From Ciona intestinalis (Eukaryota > Chordata > Ascidiacea > Phlebobranchia > Cionidae): a DNA stretch of 64,000 nt. The notes beneath the pieces were generated by a model. The model saw only the letters and a list, made by a program, of their open reading frames with translations. It did not search any database and had not been told where the DNA came from. Below, one piece after another: positions 11,179 through 24,400 of this stretch; position 1 is the stretch's first letter, and the number at the start of each line of letters is the position of its first letter. The stretch covers positions 1-64,000 of the forward strand of contig NW_004191144.1 of assembly GCF_000224145.3 (NCBI RefSeq), read 5' to 3'. The translations under genes were made by a program, and so were the position numbers.

Positions 11179-14100
11179 ATGGAAGGCTACGGTCGAGTTG
11201 TTGCTCAGGTAATTAAGTTAATTTGTAATTAATTATCAACTAATGCAAATTAGTCAGCGACACGACATAGCTTTTGTATTATAAATCCGTAATTACGTGT
11301 TTTCAAACAGGTTTTGCAAAACGCAAATTAAGTTCGGATTTTTTTTTTCTGTGCAAAGCAGAAAATGCCGGTCCTTTTAATTAGTGCATGTCCACAAGAA
11401 TCACTAAGCCCACTATGTAGTGAATATTGCGGACAACGGCTAGTGGACATAGCGGACTTGCACTAATTAAAGGGGGCCGAAAATGCTCTAGTTTTTACTA
11501 TTTAAGTATTAATGGTCATAGAATAGTGTTGTAGTGTGGATTATAACCCAAGCCCTAAATTGTGAATACAATATTATATAATAACAAATTACGCTCGCAG
11601 ACCGCGACCATTCCCTCCCCACTTGAACTGCTGGCACGGACTTGCAGTAAAGTGAAATCTGATGCTTCGTATTCGCACATAGTGAAAGAAATTCCAAACC
11701 AGCATAAAAATATCATCGTAAATTTAAACATATTTTGTATTATATTAGATAAAAGTTTTGACAAGAGGGTCCATGTTTTCATTCTCTTTTAACGTCCAAT
11801 TTAGTAGTAAATAAAGAATTATTTCTGATCTTTGTGAAGAATCTTATGATGTTTCTTCTGTGTTAGGCAATTTATTACGGGTTTAATTGAATGAATGTAA
11901 TGTTTAAATCAACTTATTTATACTTTGACTTTGCTTGATTTTTACAGGTTGACCCAACAACAGGGTAAATCTGGTTTAGATTGGAAACTGTTGTGTAAAC
12001 ATGTAATATCAACCCCTGTTTTAAATACCGGGTTACATGCCATCCTATAACCCTTAACTTGAGTCATTTTTGTCCTACCATACCAGTAGTACAAAGTTTA
12101 TGCTATGTTTTGTCTACACAAGGTTTATACTTAAGTTTTTTGTATACAAAATTTATACTGTATTTATTTCTTACATAGCCACCCCCAAGAAAAAGGAAGA
12201 AAGTTGAGAATGGGTTTACTTCCAAGTCAAATTATCGACATATCAAGTCTAAGATGAACACTGACAAAGGTATATTGTGTCCATTGCTGTTTATCTACAA
12301 TTCATAATATAACTTATTTATCCTCGCGTGGTCGGTAATGGCAGTCGTTATAACACGAGTGTTCTGTTTCATACACGCCGTGCCTGCTTACAAGTTACCA
12401 TGTATGTAACTTATTTATCCTCGCGTGTTCGGTAATGGCAGTCGTTATAACACGAGTGTTCTGTTTCATACACGCCGTGCCTGCTTACAAGTTACCACAG
12501 TATGTAACTTATTTTTCCTCGCATGGCGGGGCAACAACAGTAGTTATAACACGAGTGTTCTGTTTCATACACGCCGTGCCTGCTTACAAGTTACCACAGA
12601 TGTAACTTATTTTTCCTCGCATGGCGGGGCAACAACAGTAGTTATAACACAGGTGTTCTGTTTCATACACCCCGTGCCCGCTTACAAGTTACCATGTATG
12701 TAACTTATTTATCCTCGCATGGCGGGGCTACAACAGTCGTTATAACACAGGTGTTCTGTTTCATACACCTCGTGCCCGCTTACAAGTTACCACGTATGTA
12801 ACTTATTTTTCCTCGCATGGCGGGCAACGACAGTCGTTATAACATGGATGTTCTGTTTCATACACCTCGTGCCCGCTTATGAGTTACCACGTGTGTAACT
12901 TATTTATCCTCGCATAGCAGGGCCACGACAGTTGTTATAACATGGGTGTTCTGTTTCATACACCCCGTGCCTGCTTACAAGTTACCACGTATGTAACTTA
13001 TTTATCCTCGTATGGCGGGGCGGTGACATTTGTTATAACACATGTGTTTTGTGTTAAACACCTCGTGCCCGCTTACAAGTTGACCCCTGGAAGCAACTGC
13101 TGTTAATTCATAATGGGCATTGTTACAGGTATTGTTCTACAAACAAATGAAACACCATTACCAATTATTGAGGTAAGATGATTGTGATTGCTTTGCAGGG
13201 AGCATAAGGTGCATAAAGACACCATGTATGAAGTGAAATATAGGCATCTTGTTTTATATTTTATTAAAATTCGGATTCTGACATTGTTAAAATACAGTTA
13301 CACTCATAGTTGTCAAACATAGGGAACCTCATTGATTAATGTGGTGAATGCAATAACATGAGTGTTCTGTTTCATACACAATAGCCCAACTCGTACTAAC
13401 TCCATTATAACCAGTATACCAACAAATACTTAGAAACCCAATACTAAACCATCATAATATTCCAGGATACCGACACCTACTTAGCGGACACAAATAATCT
13501 TTACACCGATTCTCCAATCAACTATCAGGATGCTATTGAAGAAGGTGGGTTACTAACTTACTATGTATTGAGATATGAATCTAAGGGCTCTGAGTTCAAG
13601 GCTTACTGTTGGCGGTTGGTTAGGCATATTTTGGTTGTGTTGGACCACTGCTTTGTTAATTTGTATATTAAAATAGCTTTCTTTGTAAAAAAACTTATTA
13701 TATAGTAGGGTGGGGGAAGATGGGACACCTTTTCGTTTAGTTTTCTCTTTTCATTTGGTAGTAAACAAAGAACATTCAATGAATTATAAAACCGTATCTT
13801 CACGACTTCCACAGACCGTTGTTAATTGTTTAAAACACGATAAGGATATTTGGATATTAGGTGTTAAAGGTGTCCCATCTTCCCCCACTCTACTATATGT
13901 AATTTGTCTTTTTTGCCTATCTATTTATAAAGACTAGCTTGGTACTTGTAGCACCACATCATCATTATATGTGGCTGTTATGTTTATATTGAAACTTGTG
14001 CCTATGGAACTCATATGAACGCGTACACCCCTATATACTTGTAGCACCCCTACACCCCCTATTAACCCCTTTTCACCCACAGTGATGTCATCTACCCAAT

Positions 14101-16438
14101 ACATGGGGGAACCCCCTCTCATGAAACCTTCGTTTACGTTTCAACCTTTTAACGACAACGAGTTCGATTCCTTTGTTTCGCAACAATCTCCATTGTTTGA
14201 ACAACAAACAAACAATAACATTGATTGTTTACAAGACAATGGCAACAATGATAGTTTATCATTGTCTGATATTCTACAATCACTCAACCCCCCACAATTG
14301 GATTGTGATGTCACTAATGCATCTGTACAAGTCACAATACCCCCAAATACCTCTGTGAGTTATGTTTTCTAATATTTCAACTAAAACAACCTTTTTTGAT
14401 AAGTTGTTTAATAGTGTAAGTAAACTACGATTGAATCTAATTTCATAAAGATGGTTTGTCGCAACCACGTATGTGACTTATTTATGTATCATACTTATTT
14501 TTACGATAATGTTTAGTCAAATTTAAACTGAAAAAAATCATTTTTTTGTGATTTTATAAAAATTTAAATCATATTTAGATCCGGTTACTTGTATGAGTTA
14601 CCATGTATGTAACTTTGTAGGAAGTTGTTTTAACAACTGCTGTATTACAGGCAGAAAACTTGGAAAAGATTTTGCAACTTACTTTGAATGCTGTGAGAGA
14701 ATACAAGGTATTATAAATCTATTCATTAAAGCTGGGCTATATGTGCTCATTCATTAAAGCCAAGTTAATGCGTGCTCATTCATTATGACAATCATACGTG
14801 CTCAACATACACATGTTAACATTATATTTAACTTTTAGATTTCTGGCAAAACTGAATCAGTTGTGATTACTGGTAAAGTGAACAATAATAATGTGGTGGA
14901 TTCAACATTAAAGGTGAAGTAATGATATCTAATATATAACTTGTGTGTTTGATTGACAGCTGTTACTTGTGCATAAGTGCCTAACATGGCGGTAAAAAAA
15001 ACTGATATCGACTTTAAATGAAAATATAAAATCAACTAAAAGAATGTAAATACAGGTGCCTAGGCCTAAAAGTGGCTGTACACAGTATCTCGAATTTGTC
15101 CGTTTTGTCCGGATTTCGCTGCTGCATGCGGAACTCGGTAATGGGTTTGCATACGACTTCGCATGCGAATTCGCATGCCAGATACTGTGTACAGCCACCT
15201 TTATATGGATACGCATGCTTGCGTTGTAATATGATACCCAATGTTAAACTATAGGCATACAAACATAGTAACAAGTTAATCGGGTAAATATATGACCCAA
15301 AGGGCATTCCCAAAAAATAGACCACAACATCCTTGTGCGTCGTTTGATTGACAGCTGTGTGTGTTTAATAGGAAACCGTATCCAGCGCCGTATCTTCAAT
15401 GGGGTTGCTGCAAGTACAAGGTGAGCTAGGGGTCTCTGGTTCAAGGTTTAGTGTGGTAACTTAACACTGAGGATGGTTAAAGTTGATTAACTGCCACAAC
15501 TCAACCATAGAAATATCATACACAACAATTATATCCTCCCCTAAAGATATTTATCTCCAGATGAAACATCAACACAACCCACAAAGTTAAAGAAGAGAGC
15601 TCCATGCGACTGTCCTAACTGTTGTATGTTAGGGTGTACAAGGTGTGTGTGTGTGGGGTAGTGAGTTCAAAACCTGCTGTGGTGTCTATGTTATAAAAGC
15701 CCGCTTATGAGTTACCACATATGTAACTTTGCAGGTGATTGTTTTTATATATGGCTGATAATTTAACCCATTAGCGGCCACTGGCTTGGATCAATTGTTG
15801 TTAACTCATAAAGGGTTGCAAACTTGCAATATACTTATATATTTATTCAATACCGTTTGTATTTAGTAATAGTATTGTTGTCTTATTTTTATTTAAATTT
15901 GTGATAAAACTCTGCTATTTATATTATTTTCGTCCTCCCCAGACGTCGAACACACGAGGCATCCAAGCGCAGGATCCATATTTGTCGCTACACCAACTGT
16001 GGTCGTCAATACACAAAGACGAGCCACTTGAGGGCACACCTGCGCAGCCACACGGGGGAGCGTCCGTACGTTTGTTCGAAACTCGGTTGCGATCGAAGAT
16101 TTTCAAGATCCGATGATTTATTAAGGCATTCAAGAACACATACAGGTATTTGCCTTTTTCTTGCATTCTCTTTTTTTCTTTTTTTTCCGCAGCTTTTTTC
16201 TAGTGTTACTGTGTTATTTTGTTTTTACATGCATTTTTTTCATATTCTACTATTTTGTTGCCTTTTATTATAACTTTTTAAAATTTAATCCACCAAAAAA
16301 AACGTTGTAACTCACATATGACATCAGTTATACCCCACAGGAGAGAAACGTTTCAAATGCGCCGAGTGCCCACGTACGTTTAGTAGACGAGACCACCATG
16401 AAAAACATGCGCGTGTTCATCTTAAACTGCCTTTCTAA
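11179..16438 (+). CDS. Sp-type C2H2 zinc-finger transcription factor
   Basis: Eleven exons: 11179-11208, 12179-12269, 13129-13172, 13466-13544, 14083-14354, 14651-14707, 14839-14913, 15372-15420, 15561-15642, 15943-16145 and 16341-16438 (TAA). All phases match and the product is 359 residues. An early basic stretch [10 protein letters not shown] may be a nuclear signal. The middle is Asn/Gln/Ser-rich, as in activation regions. A CDCPNC buttonhead-like box near residue 250 precedes three C2H2 fingers: [33 protein letters not shown] with the TGEKRF linker, and [18 protein letters not shown] Btd box plus TGEKRF points to Sp rather than KLF, and such proteins bind GC/GT boxes. Finger 3 (RRDHHEKH) departs from the usual RSDHLTKH. 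AATAAA at 17048-17053 may end the transcript. The one-to-one orthologue is not certain. Confidence 0.88.
11367..11480. repeat. MITE-like inverted-repeat element, about 114 bp
   Basis: The left arm CGGTCCTTTTAATTAGTGCA is complemented at the right end by TGCACTAATTAAAGGGGGCC, with a second inner inverted pair (CACTATGTAGTG). No coding sequence. It lies in intron 1 of the Sp-type gene. Confidence 0.7.
12310..13085 (-). repeat. tail-A tandem array, about 8 units of about 97 bp
   Basis: Head-to-tail copies of the unit built on ACTTATTTATCCTCGCATGG, GGGGCAACGACAGTCGTTAT, AACACGGGTGTTCTGTTTCA and TACACCTCGTGCCCGCTTAC. Each unit contains the imperfect palindromes AACGACAGTCGTT and AACACGGGTGTT. There is no SINE head here, so the tail has expanded alone in intron 2 of the Sp-type gene. 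The same unit recurs near 140-420, 18925-19100, 19850-20030, 21915-22080, 24040-24290, 25755-26140, 32610-32860, 42055-42240, 61140-61355 and 63365-63485. Confidence 0.95.
13701..13897. repeat. MITE family 1 copy, about 197 bp
   Basis: The terminal inverted repeat TATAGTAGGGTGGGGGAAGA, then TGGGACACCTTTT, is complemented at the other end. The conserved interior includes GTAAACAAAGAACATTCAA and AAAACCGTATC. It lies in the intron between exons 4 and 5 of the Sp-type gene. Other copies: 17904-18099, 27066-27258, 46359-46556 and 51042-51222. Truncated copies: 55729-55845 and 59995-60145. It may correspond to a MITE already described from Ciona. Confidence 0.9.
15071..15200. repeat. MITE family 2 copy, about 130 bp
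   Basis: The terminal inverted repeat AGTGGCTGTACACAGTATCT is complemented at the right end, and the interior is rich in GCATGC. A second copy lies at 33413-33536 in a Gpsm intron. This one lies in the intron between exons 7 and 8 of the Sp-type gene. Confidence 0.88.
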
Positions 16439-18404
16439 CAATGGTAACAGGTTTATATGAACTTTATGTAGAAGGAATGAGTGCTATTGTGTTTATATGA
16501 AAACCATATGCTGGGAACATGATATACATTGGCTTTATATATAAACTATATATAGTGGGGTTCTTATACGTCCAGCATATTTATATGAACCCAAATATTT
16601 TGTTCCATATTCCAAACCATGTCTTATGGACTTTATATACAAACTAGTGCAGAATGTTGGGGTTCTATTATGTTTATTATGAACGCTATATGCTGGGGTA
16701 GTTTCGCCTTTTATACAAACTATATGTGATGGCTAGGTTCCCAAATATCTGTTGTAAAAACCCATATTCCAAGCCATATCCATACAATAACATTTCAAGA
16801 CCCCGAATCTATTGTGAAAGTTGCATAAAATGGAAAATGCTGCCGGTTAAGCTTGTTATGTCCAGTATTAGGAGTTGATCCTTGGTTTGTCGCTCAAAAT
16901 AATGTTACAACTAGGCAGCAGTTTTTTCGCGGATTTTTTTAAAATCGCTGTTATGTTATTCTAATTTTCTTATAGATTTAATAATAATAGTCTATAGTAA
17001 CTACTAAGAAGGGCTGTATTATGGTGTGTCTATGGTTTCATTTCTTGAATAAATAATTTATGTTTTAAAATATGTCTACAGTCTGTCGTTTAACACTATT
17101 GCTAAAACTGCCTGTTTTTTGTTAAATTTTTCTCGCAATTTTTTTTTGTTAAAAATTGCTTTGTCGCTGAAAATAATGATGTATTGCGACTAGGCAATAA
17201 TTTTTGCGGGTTTTTGAATAAACCGACGTTCTATAATTCTTATTTCCAGCTTCGTTTTCCATGACGTACTGTCTGTTAATTATTTATTGCTTAACATAAA
17301 AATATCATTTAATTTGTATTTATATGATTTTTATGCCTTACTGTATTATTTCGATTCTGTTTTTTCTTGGAAATATTTTGTTATAACATGAAGCGAAAAA
17401 ATATTTTTGTTGTTTTTAAAAAAAGCTGCAGTCATTTCAGATTAATTTTGGGGCCTGATTTAGTAATTTTGAGACGTAAATAGAAACAACATGATTAACT
17501 GATCATCAGAAAATGATATATAGGGGCACTAGTGCCTAAAAACACATGTATATATTTTTATATATATATTCAACGTTTTTGAAAATTTCGATTTGTACAT
17601 TTTTGTGTATTGTTCAATTTAAACCATGGAAAACACATTTCGACCATAGAAAACATATTTCAACCATAGAAAACATATTTCAATTGTCTCTTTACCTACA
17701 CACTTGATTTACTTTATATTGCACAAAATTGGAACGGGTTAAAAAAAAAGAAAAACAGTTTAACAATTTACATATTTACTAAAAATACATTTCATTCTGT
17801 CACATAAAATGTCATCGGGTATTATTGTATTTAACCAACTTATATTTCTGCCAAAAAAAGTTGATTAATTTACAAGTTTACATTTACTTTATTTAATCAG
17901 TTATATAGTAGGGTGGGGGAAGATGGGACACCTTTTCATTCTATTTCTCGCCCCATTTAGTAGTAAACAAAGAACATTCAAAGAATTATAAAACCGTATC
18001 CTCACGACTACCATAGACCGTTGTTAATTGTTTAAAACACGATCAGGATATTTAGATATTATGAGCTAAAGGTGTCCCATCTTACCCCACAGTACTATAC
18101 ATTATAAACACGTTCTACCCAACCATATATAACTATGTTGAATCGATTGGACAGCACAATATCTTAAATTGAAACAGAAAGTATTTTTGCAACAATATGA
18201 AAATAGATGAATGAATTATAAACAAAGTGAGGATTTTTGTCATAGTTTAAATTATCTTATTGACTATGACATCATACTATTAATTTTTATGCAGATAAAA
18301 TGAATTTTGGCAAAATATTGAAAATGTTTTAGAATAAATGTATTAAATCACGTAAAATAGTTAAAGACCTTTAATAATCCTTTTAAAAATAGAATTTCTC
18401 TTGT
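16439..18404. other. convergent spacer, Sp-type 3' UTR and Slc15 3' UTR
   Basis: The 3' UTR of the Sp-type gene probably runs to about 17075 (AATAAA at 17048-17053). A MITE family 1 copy lies at 17904-18099, and a short tandem ACCATAGAAAACATATTTCA lies near 17635-17690. No exon was recognised. Confidence 0.6.
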
Positions 18405-21400
18405 TTATTCATCTTTTTCTCCAAGTTCCCTCACTTTGCCTTCTTCTGTCACTTCTCTTTTTTCCTCTTCTTCTTGAAGTCTCTCAAATTCCCCATGCCC
18501 CACATATTTATAATTACGTGCGAAAAAGGCAAACAAGACAGTGGTGACCATCATCATGCCAGAGAATATGAAGAACTTAACTGACTGTAAATGTAAGTTG
18601 GTCCTTTGTTTATTTATTTTAAAATTTATAAGTTTTATAAATATAACTTGTATGAATTGTATGTTACATTAAATTGACCAACTAACCATATTTTCAATTA
18701 AATGGCCCTAGCTTGAAGTTAACATCCAGACTTATTCACTTACAGGATTCTCGTGATAGCTTCCTTTCTTCTTCTCAATCTCCACAATAACCGCCCACAA
18801 CACCACAATAAAGTCTCCCACCCCAACCGACACCAACCACCCAGCCATCACTAATGATTTCATCGATAATGGGGCCTGTGATGTCATAATGGATGTTATG
18901 AGGTAAGAATGTGATGTCAGGAAAACAATCACCCACCGTAACATACGTGGTAACTTGTAAGCGAGCACGAGGTGTATGAAACAGAACACCTGTGTTATAA
19001 CGACTGTCGTTTCCCCGCCATGCGAGGATAAATAAGTTACATACATGGTAACTCGTAAGCGGGCACGAGGTGTATGAAACAGAACACCTGTGTTACAACG
19101 ACACTCTTGGAATAACTTTACAAACTGTGGCTCTTAGGCCTGTTTAAAAACACAACAAATGTAGTTCTCTAACCTGCGAATAAGCGAATGCAAGACCCGT
19201 AACCGATATCAGTATCTCCCCCGATTCAATCAACACATACTGTGGCACTTGCCATAACATGTTTACTTGGTTGGCTTGTATGTCTACCAGTCTATGGAGG
19301 TAGTACTGGGGTATAAGGGGTGTTAGTTATATGTGGGTGTACTATAGTGAGGCACGCCATGGGTCCTGGGGTTTAGACCAGAGTTGGCCCATTACCCCAA
19401 CATTGTATATGCACATTCTTTTCTATATGGGTGAGGTCCTACAGTGAGGCATGCCATGGAACCTGGGATTTAGGCCAGAGTTGGCACATTACCCCAACAT
19501 TGTATATGCACATTTCATTCTATATGGGTGAGGTCCTACAGTAAGGCAAGCCATGGAACCTGGGATTTAAACCAGAGTTGGCCCATTACCCCAACATTGT
19601 ATATGCACATTCTATTCTATATGGGTGAGGTCCTACAGTGAGGCACGCCATGGGACCTGGGATTTAAACCAGAGTTGGCCCATTACCCCAACATTGTATA
19701 TGCACATTCTATTCTATATGGGTGAGGTTCTACAGTGAGGCATGCCATGGGGGTTTAGACCAAGCCAATTACCCCAACACCCAGGGTGCTACAACCCATT
19801 AACTCCTAATGTGTTGTCCAAATTGCCAGCCCTACAGCAAAACAATCACCACAAAGTTACATACATGGTAACTTGTAAGCTGGCACGAGGTGTATGAAAC
19901 AGAACACATATATTATAACGACTGTCGTTGCCCTACCACTTGAAGTTAAAAAAGTTACATACTTGGTAACTTGGCACGAGGTGTATGGAACAGAACACCC
20001 GTCTTATAACAGCTGTCGTTTGCCGAAGCTACACGGATACATGTCCACTCACCCCTTTTTCCCCATGCATGAGAATCTCGGTATAGCTTGCCCCATTATC
20101 CACAGTATACTGGCCGTGGTGGAGAACGCTTGTGTTTTGGTTCAATGTTTGGTTTATTTGAAGTTTGTATTTTATCTTTGGATGGAGTAGCTGGTATCTG
20201 AATGTTATGTTGGTTAGAATTGTGATCTTAAGTTTAGAAGTCAAAAGTTTTATTTTTTTTTACTTTAGTGCATTTTGCATTTCCTTATTTAATTGTTGCT
20301 GTTGAAGGTATTGCTACTAAAGGTATTGTTGCTGCTAAGAGTTTTGTTGCTACTAAGGGCATTGCTGCTCAGGGTATTATTGCTACTAAGGAAATTGTTG
20401 TTAATAAGAGTGTTGCTGCTAAGGCTAATGTTGCTACTAAGGGTATTCTTACATAGAAGGCGACATGTCATTGAGTAACTTTGCGTTGTAAACTTGTTTT
20501 CCATAAGAGTCGTAAATATGAACAGTGATGTTACGCGTGTCCATGGTTGGGGGGAGGGCCATTGAAAACCTGTGTGCAGGGTAGAAAATGTTAGTGCAGG
20601 GTAGAAAATGTTAATGCAGGGTAGAAAATAGTTAGAATTGTAACGCAGGGTAGAAAATAGTAGGTGAATTCAAATTGTTTAGGTATTTTACTATTTTTGC
20701 TTTAGAAGCTTTTTTATTTTATTCTGTATTATGGGTGAGGTTTGCCAAATACCCTGGGTTTAAGCCATACTTAGCCTTTTGTATTTCATAATAATTACTG
20801 TTAAAAAGCCTATATAATATTTCTATTTTCTTGGTTAACTGATATATTATATGATATGATGTTTCCATGTTAGATATATATGATATCTATGTATTGTCAC
20901 CTGGAGTCGGCGAGTCCATTCTTAGCTTTAGCGTGAGCCGTCACATAGAAATGCTCGCTGATATTTTGGTTGTTGTTTGAATACAAGAACAAGGTGTATG
21001 ATACACCACTTGTTAACTGGAAAAATAGTGGTAAAATATTGGTAGGCTAATTCCTGTCTGTGTTGGCTGATAATTACAAAGACGCGATGAACATAAACAA
21101 ACATTGCAGCTTTAACAACCGATTCTATCGCACAGGCGGCCGCACTAGACTGTGGTGTCGTGGTGATAGTCAGTAATACGCTTTATAACAAGATTTGGTA
21201 GCTTGGGTGACAGACGCATATAAAACATAACACGTCCGGATTTTCAATAAAATTAAACGATCACCGTCCGGACTTACAACTTTTACAATCCTGGGCTAAT
21301 GTGTGAGTTGGTTCTAGTATTAAATGTTCATGTATGCTTCATTTTACTGGACATAGAGCCAGGGATTTAGGCCAGAGTTGGTATATTACTTCAACACCCA

Positions 21401-24400
21401 GGGTGCTACAACCAATTAGTGGCCACTGGGTTGGAGAAAACATTATTTTTATTTACTTGTAAATAATCTTTCAAGGGCTTGGTTGGTATGAAAAACGTTG
21501 TATATTTCCGACGTTTCGTTTGCCATCCAGCAATTTTGTCAAAACTTTATTAAATGGCCTCTAACTTTACAAAAATGATTGCTGGAAGATCTCTTTTCTA
21601 CGTAACTTACATTATGTTTAAATGAGGTTTGTTTCAATGCACAGTGTTTCCCTTTTGGTTTCACTTTAAAATCATACTGATTAGATGTAATTATAGCTCT
21701 ATGCAGTTGCATAGACCCGGTCAACACTTGTGGTGGTTGCTTGGCATCCCATGTAACACTAATGCTGCATGTTGTTGGAATATTAGATGATAAAGTTAAT
21801 GCTGAGTGACCAACAGTGGGGAAATGCACAGCTCGACTCTGTGTGGAAATAATGTGAGTTTCAATAGATTGATGTGACTTATCTTGGTTGTTTATCTTGG
21901 TTTTTCTGCTAAAGTTATAACTTATAACACGGGTGTTCTGCTTCATACACCTCGTGCCCGCTTACAAGTAACCACGTATGTAACTTATTTATCCTCGAAT
22001 GGCGGGGCAACAACAGCCGTTATAACACGGGTGTTCTGTTTCATACATCTCGTGCCGGCTTACAAGTTACCACGTATGTAACTTTGTGGGTGATGGTGTT
22101 TTCCTATGGCTGATTATTTAGACAACCCATTAGTGACCACTGGGTTGAAGCAATTGCTGTTAAGTCTCTTTTTCAAGGACACATAAGCCCACAGTGGCAG
22201 CACTGCCAAGCCTTGAACCCATAACCTCTTGGTTAGAGACTCTTACACCCCATGTACATAATGTATATACTGATACTCACTGTAATATATATTTGAAGTC
22301 CACCAGCCACAATGTACGATATGGAAGCTATTATCATGCCTGTACCTATCCTTTGTAATGGAGTGGTAAGCATGTTCCATCTGTAGTTATGTAATGGATT
22401 GGTATAATGGATAAAAGTGGGTATATAGTTTTACTGTGTGGCGTACAATGTGGTCTAAGATATAGTATAGAGTGGGCCCTTTACTCCAACACCCAGGGTG
22501 TTACAACCCATTAGTGACCACTGGGTTGGAGCAATGTCTGCTAAGTGTCTTGATCAAGGACAGATAGGCTTGCAGTGCCTATTTGAAGTGCTTAAGTCAT
22601 AGACCTACATCCCAGGTCTCATACATACCCCGTATACTTACTTAGCAAGAAAAGGATAAATAACAAAGTCAAATAATGGAATTAACATCAGAATCAATAT
22701 TGGGTTCATGACTTGGATTTGGTCGGGTTCAAGTGTGATTGCTCCCTGTGTGATAATCAACTTGTTAGTATTTGTAAAGTAGGTTGGCTGAAGCTGTTCT
22801 ATATGGGTGAGGCATACCTTGGGACCTGGGGTTTAGGCCAGAGTTGGCCCATGGCTCCTTGTGTATGTGAAAAAACATTTCTAAATTTAAGCCAGATAAT
22901 GATAAAGCTATTTTTTTCTTATTGCTTATATTTTACCGCCCTATTCAGGCCACCACTATCAGAGTAATAATACTGGAAGCTTGTATGATACATTCAACCT
23001 ATATCATATTCATAGATATGCATGTATATATTATACCCTATATTATATATCTTTATTGTTATTATATATGATATAAACCTCACCAGGTGTCCACTCATGG
23101 ACTCCGCTTGTAGCGTCCATGTTGAACCTTGTTGATCGAGTAAACACCAGAACACAGGGAGGGGAACGAATATGAACATCGCTTTCATGGCTGCCTGGGG
23201 GTAAGATGGGGTTAATGTGTGGGTGTGCGGGGTTAATATAGGGGTTATATGGGGGGGTACATAACACAGGTGGGGGTACAAATTTAAACATGGTGGGTTA
23301 GTGGTTGTAAAGTTAACTGGTAGAAACCCCAGGGTTGGCCTGCCCACCTTGCCACCCCAGGTTTGGTGCCTATGATTTAAAAGTTCAGGGAAATCAGGGG
23401 ACAATTAGTCGTGCATTTTAGTTTATTTTAAAAAAGATAGACTTGTTCCAAGATGGTGCCGATGTACACTGCGGTTCACACACGTGTATGCACCACACAT
23501 ACATATGCACACCATATATGTATATATTCTACACACACCTATGCACACCATATATATATATATACCCTACACAAACCTATGCACACCATATATATATATA
23601 TACCCTACACACACCTATGCACACCATATATATATATACCCTACACACACCTATGCACACCATATATATATATACCCTACACACACCTATGCACACCATA
23701 TAAATATATATATACCCTACACACACCTATGCACACCATATAAATATATATACACCAACACCATATACACACACACACTTCCGCCCACCAACCTTGAAAT
23801 CATTAACCTCCCTTTCCTCATAAACACCAATGGCGTAATTCAACCAGTGCGTTTCCGTGCGTAAAGTTTTTGCTGTTCGGTATTTCTTCACCACTGCGTA
23901 CTGTGTGGGGGGTGTTAAATATGTTTGATGAAACAATCCAACAACATACTGAACTGTTTATGTATGTTACACATAAGCTAATTGTGGTGGCATTAATGTG
24001 ATTTTAAAAATGTAAGTTTGAAATTGTAATATTTAATGTTATAACACAGGTGTTAAGTCGTATACACCTTGTGCCCGCTCACAAGTTACCACGTATGTAA
24101 CTTTTTTATCTTCGCATGGCGGGACAATGACAGTCGTTATAACACGGGTGTTCTGTTTCATACACCTCGTGCCCATTTACAAGTTACCACGTATATAACT
24201 TGTTTATCCTCGCATGGCGGGACAATGACAGTCGTTATAACACGGGTGTTCTGTTTCATACACCTCGTGCCCGCTTATAGGATAGTCCAATAACGCCAAC
24301 AATAGGACCCCTGTAGCGTTAATATTGATATTTAATATTAATATAATAACATGTGGTTTTATGCCAACTATGTCACAGTGGGAGGTTATATATTTGTAAT

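Noticed and set aside
11948-11964. 17-base possible micro-exon (VDPTT) in the Sp-type gene
   Set aside because: It breaks the phase with the next exon; direct joining of the flanking exons is in phase.
12425-12703. Open frame with repeated [12 protein letters not shown]-like segments
   Set aside because: Tail-A repeat translation; the same peptide recurs wherever the repeat occurs, on both strands.
20268-20504. VATKGI / LSSNN repeat open frames
   Set aside because: 15-bp tandem repeat in an intron; the period is a multiple of three, so openness is trivial.
23443-23864. His/Tyr/Thr-rich open frames
   Set aside because: Translations of a minisatellite of about 34 bp inside a Slc15 intron.
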